Part shown: positions 61,904 to 64,000 of the stretch, piece by piece
Layout: each line of letters opens with the position of its first letter
Position numbering within the stretch: position 1 is the stretch's first letter
From: Streptomyces sp. NBC_00820
GTDB taxonomy: Bacteria; Actinomycetota; Actinomycetes; Streptomycetales; Streptomycetaceae
Direction of reading: 5' to 3'
DNA length: 64,000 bases
Assembly: GCF_036347055.1 (NCBI RefSeq)
Contig: NZ_CP108882.1
Span: forward strand, 3,794,501 to 3,858,500
Notes under the pieces: model-generated
What the model was told of the DNA's origin: nothing
What the model saw: the letters and a program-made list of their open reading frames with translations, nothing else
Database searches by the model: none
Position numbers and translations under genes: made by a program

Positions 61904-63163
61904 TCACTCCCTCGGCCGGGTCAGGATCACCGCGGACTGGAAACCCCCGAACCCGCTGCCCACCGACAACACGCCGGACAGCTTCCGCTCACGTGCCGTC
62001 CGCGGCACGTAGTCCAGGTCGCACTCGGGATCGGGAACCTCGTAGTTCGCGGTCGGCGGTATCGCCTGCTTGGCCATCGCCAGCACGCACGCCACCACCT
62101 CGATCGCCCCGATCGCCCCCAGCGAATGCCCCACCATCGACTTGATGGAGCTCATCGGGGTGTCGTACGCGTGGCTCCCCAGCGCCCGCTTCACCGCCGC
62201 CGTCTCATGGCGGTCGTTCTGCCGGGTGCCCGAGCCGTGCGCGTTCACGTAGTCGATCGCCGTCGGGTCCAGCCGGGCCTGGTCCAGCGCCGTCTCGATC
62301 GCCCGCGCCATCTCCAGGCCCTCACTGGTCAGACCCGTCATGTGGTACGCGTTGCCGAACGTGGCGTAACCGCTCAGCTCGCAGTACACATGAGCACCAC
62401 GGGCCCGCGCGTGCTCCAGCTCCTCCAGCACCAGCACTGCGCCGCCCTCACCCATGACGAACCCGTCACGGTTGTTGTCGAAGGGCCGCGAGGCGTGCGC
62501 CGGATCGTCGTTGTTCGGGGACGTCGCCTTGATCGCGTCGAAGCACGCCATCGTGATCGGCGAGATCGGCGAGTCGGAGGCACCCGCCAGGCATATGTCC
62601 GCCCGGCCCTCCTGCACCGTGTGGAAGGCGTACCCCACCGCGTCCAGACCCGACGTGCAGCCCGTCGACACCGTCTGCACCGGACCGCGCGCACCGAACC
62701 GCTCCGCCACCGACGACGCCACCGTGCTGGGCGAGAACGCCCGGTGCAGCTGCGGCTGCGCCTGCCCGTGATCCACGTCCCAGCGCTCACCACCATGGCT
62801 GACCAGCACGTAGTCGTGCTCCAGCCGGGTGGTGCCGCCGACCGCGGTGCCCACCGACACCGCGATCCGCCACGGATTCTCCTCGGCCAGATCCAGCCCC
62901 GAGTCCAGCACCGCCTCGTCGCCGGCGACCAGGGCGAACTGGATGTACCGGTCCGCCCGTTCCACCTGCTCCGCGTTGAGCCCGTACGCCGCCGGATCGA
63001 AATCACACTCGGCCGCGATCCTCGACCGCAGACCGGACGGGTCGAAGAAGGTGATGCCCCGCGTCGCCGTACGACCGCCCGAAAGCAGGTCCCAGAACGC
63101 CGGGACGCCGATGCCGCCCGGGGCGACGATGCCTATGCCGGTGACCGCCACCCGCCGGCTCAT
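61904..63163 (-). CDS. Ketosynthase alpha, whiE ORF III-like
   Basis: 419 residues. Active Cys in '[15 protein letters not shown]', His in '[14 protein letters not shown]' and second His in '[14 protein letters not shown]'. Catalyses chain extension of the spore-pigment polyketide. ATG 63163 overlaps the cupin stop as ATGA (63160-63163); the frame is open for 12 further codons upstream, but that would overlap the cupin gene more. Confidence 0.97.
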   Translation of the reverse strand: MSRRVAVTGIGIVAPGGIGVPAFWDLLSGGRTATRGITFFDPSGLRSRIAAECDFDPAAYGLNAEQVERADRYIQFALVAGDEAVLDSGLDLAEENPWRIAVSVGTAVGGTTRLEHDYVLVSHGGERWDVDHGQAQPQLHRAFSPSTVASSVAERFGARGPVQTVSTGCTSGLDAVGYAFHTVQEGRADICLAGASDSPISPITMACFDAIKATSPNNDDPAHASRPFDNNRDGFVMGEGGAVLVLEELEHARARGAHVYCELSGYATFGNAYHMTGLTSEGLEMARAIETALDQARLDPTAIDYVNAHGSGTRQNDRHETAAVKRALGSHAYDTPMSSIKSMVGHSLGAIGAIEVVACVLAMAKQAIPPTANYEVPDPECDLDYVPRTARERKLSGVLSVGSGFGGFQSAVILTRPRE

Positions 63164-63633
63164 GACGGCACCTGGTCCCCGGCGGCCGACGCGCAGCACG
63201 CACCCGCCTGCCCCGGCTCGGTCATCACGGCCGCCGCCCCGATGACCTCCGTCTCCTCGGTGTCCACGTGACCCAGCTGCGGACGCGGAGCCAGCGGACC
63301 GAGGTGGAAGACGATCCGCGCCTCCTCGTCACCGACATTGCGGAACCGGTGCCGCATGTGCGCCGGGATCATCAGACCCTGCTCCGGCCGCAGCTCCTGA
63401 GGCTCACCGTCCAGGTCGACCTCCAGCCGGCCGGAGACGACGTACACGAACTCCTCGGAGTAGGGGTGGTAGTGCTCACCGATACGGTCACCGGGCTGGA
63501 TGAGGGCCACACCCATGAAACCGCTGGTGGCACCCACCGTCGCCGGCGTCAGCATGGCGCGCAGATCGCCGCCACGCCGCGTGTTCGGCTCGGTCTCGCT
63601 GAGGTTCACGATCTTCGGACGGGGCTTGACCAC
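63160..63633 (-). CDS. Cupin protein, whiE ORF II-like
   Basis: 157 residues from GTG 63633 with GGAGGAA 4 nt upstream. Cupin motif 1 '[21 protein letters not shown]' (within this segment H, H, E) and motif 2 '[15 protein letters not shown]' give a metal site. WhiE-II-type cupins are needed for spore pigment; their chemistry is unknown. The C-terminal end is Ala/Cys-rich. Followed by KSalpha with a 4-nt overlap. Confidence 0.94.
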   Translation of the reverse strand: MVKPRPKIVNLSETEPNTRRGGDLRAMLTPATVGATSGFMGVALIQPGDRIGEHYHPYSEEFVYVVSGRLEVDLDGEPQELRPEQGLMIPAHMRHRFRNVGDEEARIVFHLGPLAPRPQLGHVDTEETEVIGAAAVMTEPGQAGACCASAAGDQVPS

Positions 63634-63706
63634 AACTTCCTCCGTTGGTTGTGCCACCGCCGGCTCTGCCGCGCCGGCGCTTGCGGGAAGGGACGGACCC
63701 ACCGGC

Positions 63707-64000
63707 TCAGGCCTCCGGCGAACGGCGGTCGGTGACGAGATCCATCCGGGCGGCCGCACCCGCGAGCAGCTTCTTCGCCTCGGCCGCAGCACGCGCGTCC
63801 CGCGGCAGCGCCTCGACGTCCTTGCCGCGCACGTCGACCAGCCGCACCACCACGTCGTCCCGCTGGAACACCGTGCTGCGCAGCACCTCGCTCGACGGGT
63901 CCTCCGACGCCGCCTGGTCGCAGCTCGCCAGCAGCTCCGCCAGCCGCATCCCCTGGTCCTGGCGCGCCGGGTAGAACAGCGCCAGCCGCGTCTCCTCCGG
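63707..64000 (-). CDS. SchA/CurD-like domain protein, whiE ORF I-like, N-terminus outside the window
   Basis: Only the last 97 or so residues are present; the frame continues past the right edge. '[20 protein letters not shown]', '[20 protein letters not shown]' and '[20 protein letters not shown]' match the SchA/CurD domain found in WhiE-I and its homologues. It stands 73 nt upstream of the cupin. A divergent FAD hydroxylase (whiE ORF VIII type) would be expected just beyond the edge. Confidence 0.88.
   Translation of the reverse strand, partial: PEETRLALFYPARQDQGMRLAELLASCDQAASEDPSSEVLRSTVFQRDDVVVRLVDVRGKDVEALPRDARAAAEAKKLLAGAAARMDLVTDRRSPEA

Overview
The window is very GC-rich actinobacterial chromosome, almost certainly Streptomyces or a close relative. 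The signs are frequent GTG/TTG starts, many genes with a -10 hexamer only 6-7 nt before the start codon (leaderless), futalosine menaquinone genes, a CIRCE-controlled groEL without groES, small cold-shock genes, DasR (dre)-like operators, a cdgB-type diguanylate cyclase and a whiE-type spore-pigment polyketide cluster. I saw no rRNA, tRNA, CRISPR array or insertion sequence.

Layout. 1-8.6 kb: Hsp90-like ATPase (cut by the left edge), an XRE/DUF397 pair, a DUF3027 protein, an MFS exporter, a DUF2771 lipoprotein, mqnB-mqnD and a long cold-shock protein. 8.7-20 kb: HAD phosphatase, a G-rich 114-bp tandem hairpin array, a helicase-associated protein beside an XPB-type helicase, a HelD-like protein and cutC. 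20-27.8 kb: HD protein, MDMPI-GNAT fusion, DUF4031 pair, an RpiR-murQ-murP set for N-acetylmuramic acid use, and small proteins. 28-31 kb: HTH-Uma2 pair with a structured leader, and an Old Yellow Enzyme. 31-36 kb: groEL with CIRCE, a cold-shock gene, and a threonine-synthase-like gene plus sulfur-carrier gene behind a SAM-I riboswitch (probably the metM-metO homocysteine route). 36-39.5 kb: gpgS, otsA, otsB. 39.5-44 kb: sugar-binding lipoprotein, nagK-nagA and a PfkB kinase with tandem dre-like sites. 44-52 kb: CBM membrane protein, cdgB, flavin reductase, two GNATs, arfB, terD, M1 peptidase. 52-58.4 kb: pentapeptide-repeat protein, DHA2 exporter, amino-acid oxidase, rhomboid-like protein, beta-helix protein. 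58.4-64 kb: a methyltransferase convergent with seven whiE-type genes (cyclases, ACP, KSbeta, KSalpha, cupin, SchA/CurD); the last is cut by the right edge.

Themes. Amino-sugar and wall recycling recurs (mur set, nagKA, dre-like sites, one of them before cutC). One-carbon/sulfur metabolism is represented by the SAM-riboswitch metM-metO pair. Developmental control appears as cdgB and the spore pigment. Two short in-frame tandem duplications sit at gene 3' ends (22.1 and 27.4 kb). Strong perfect-stem terminators separate many units.
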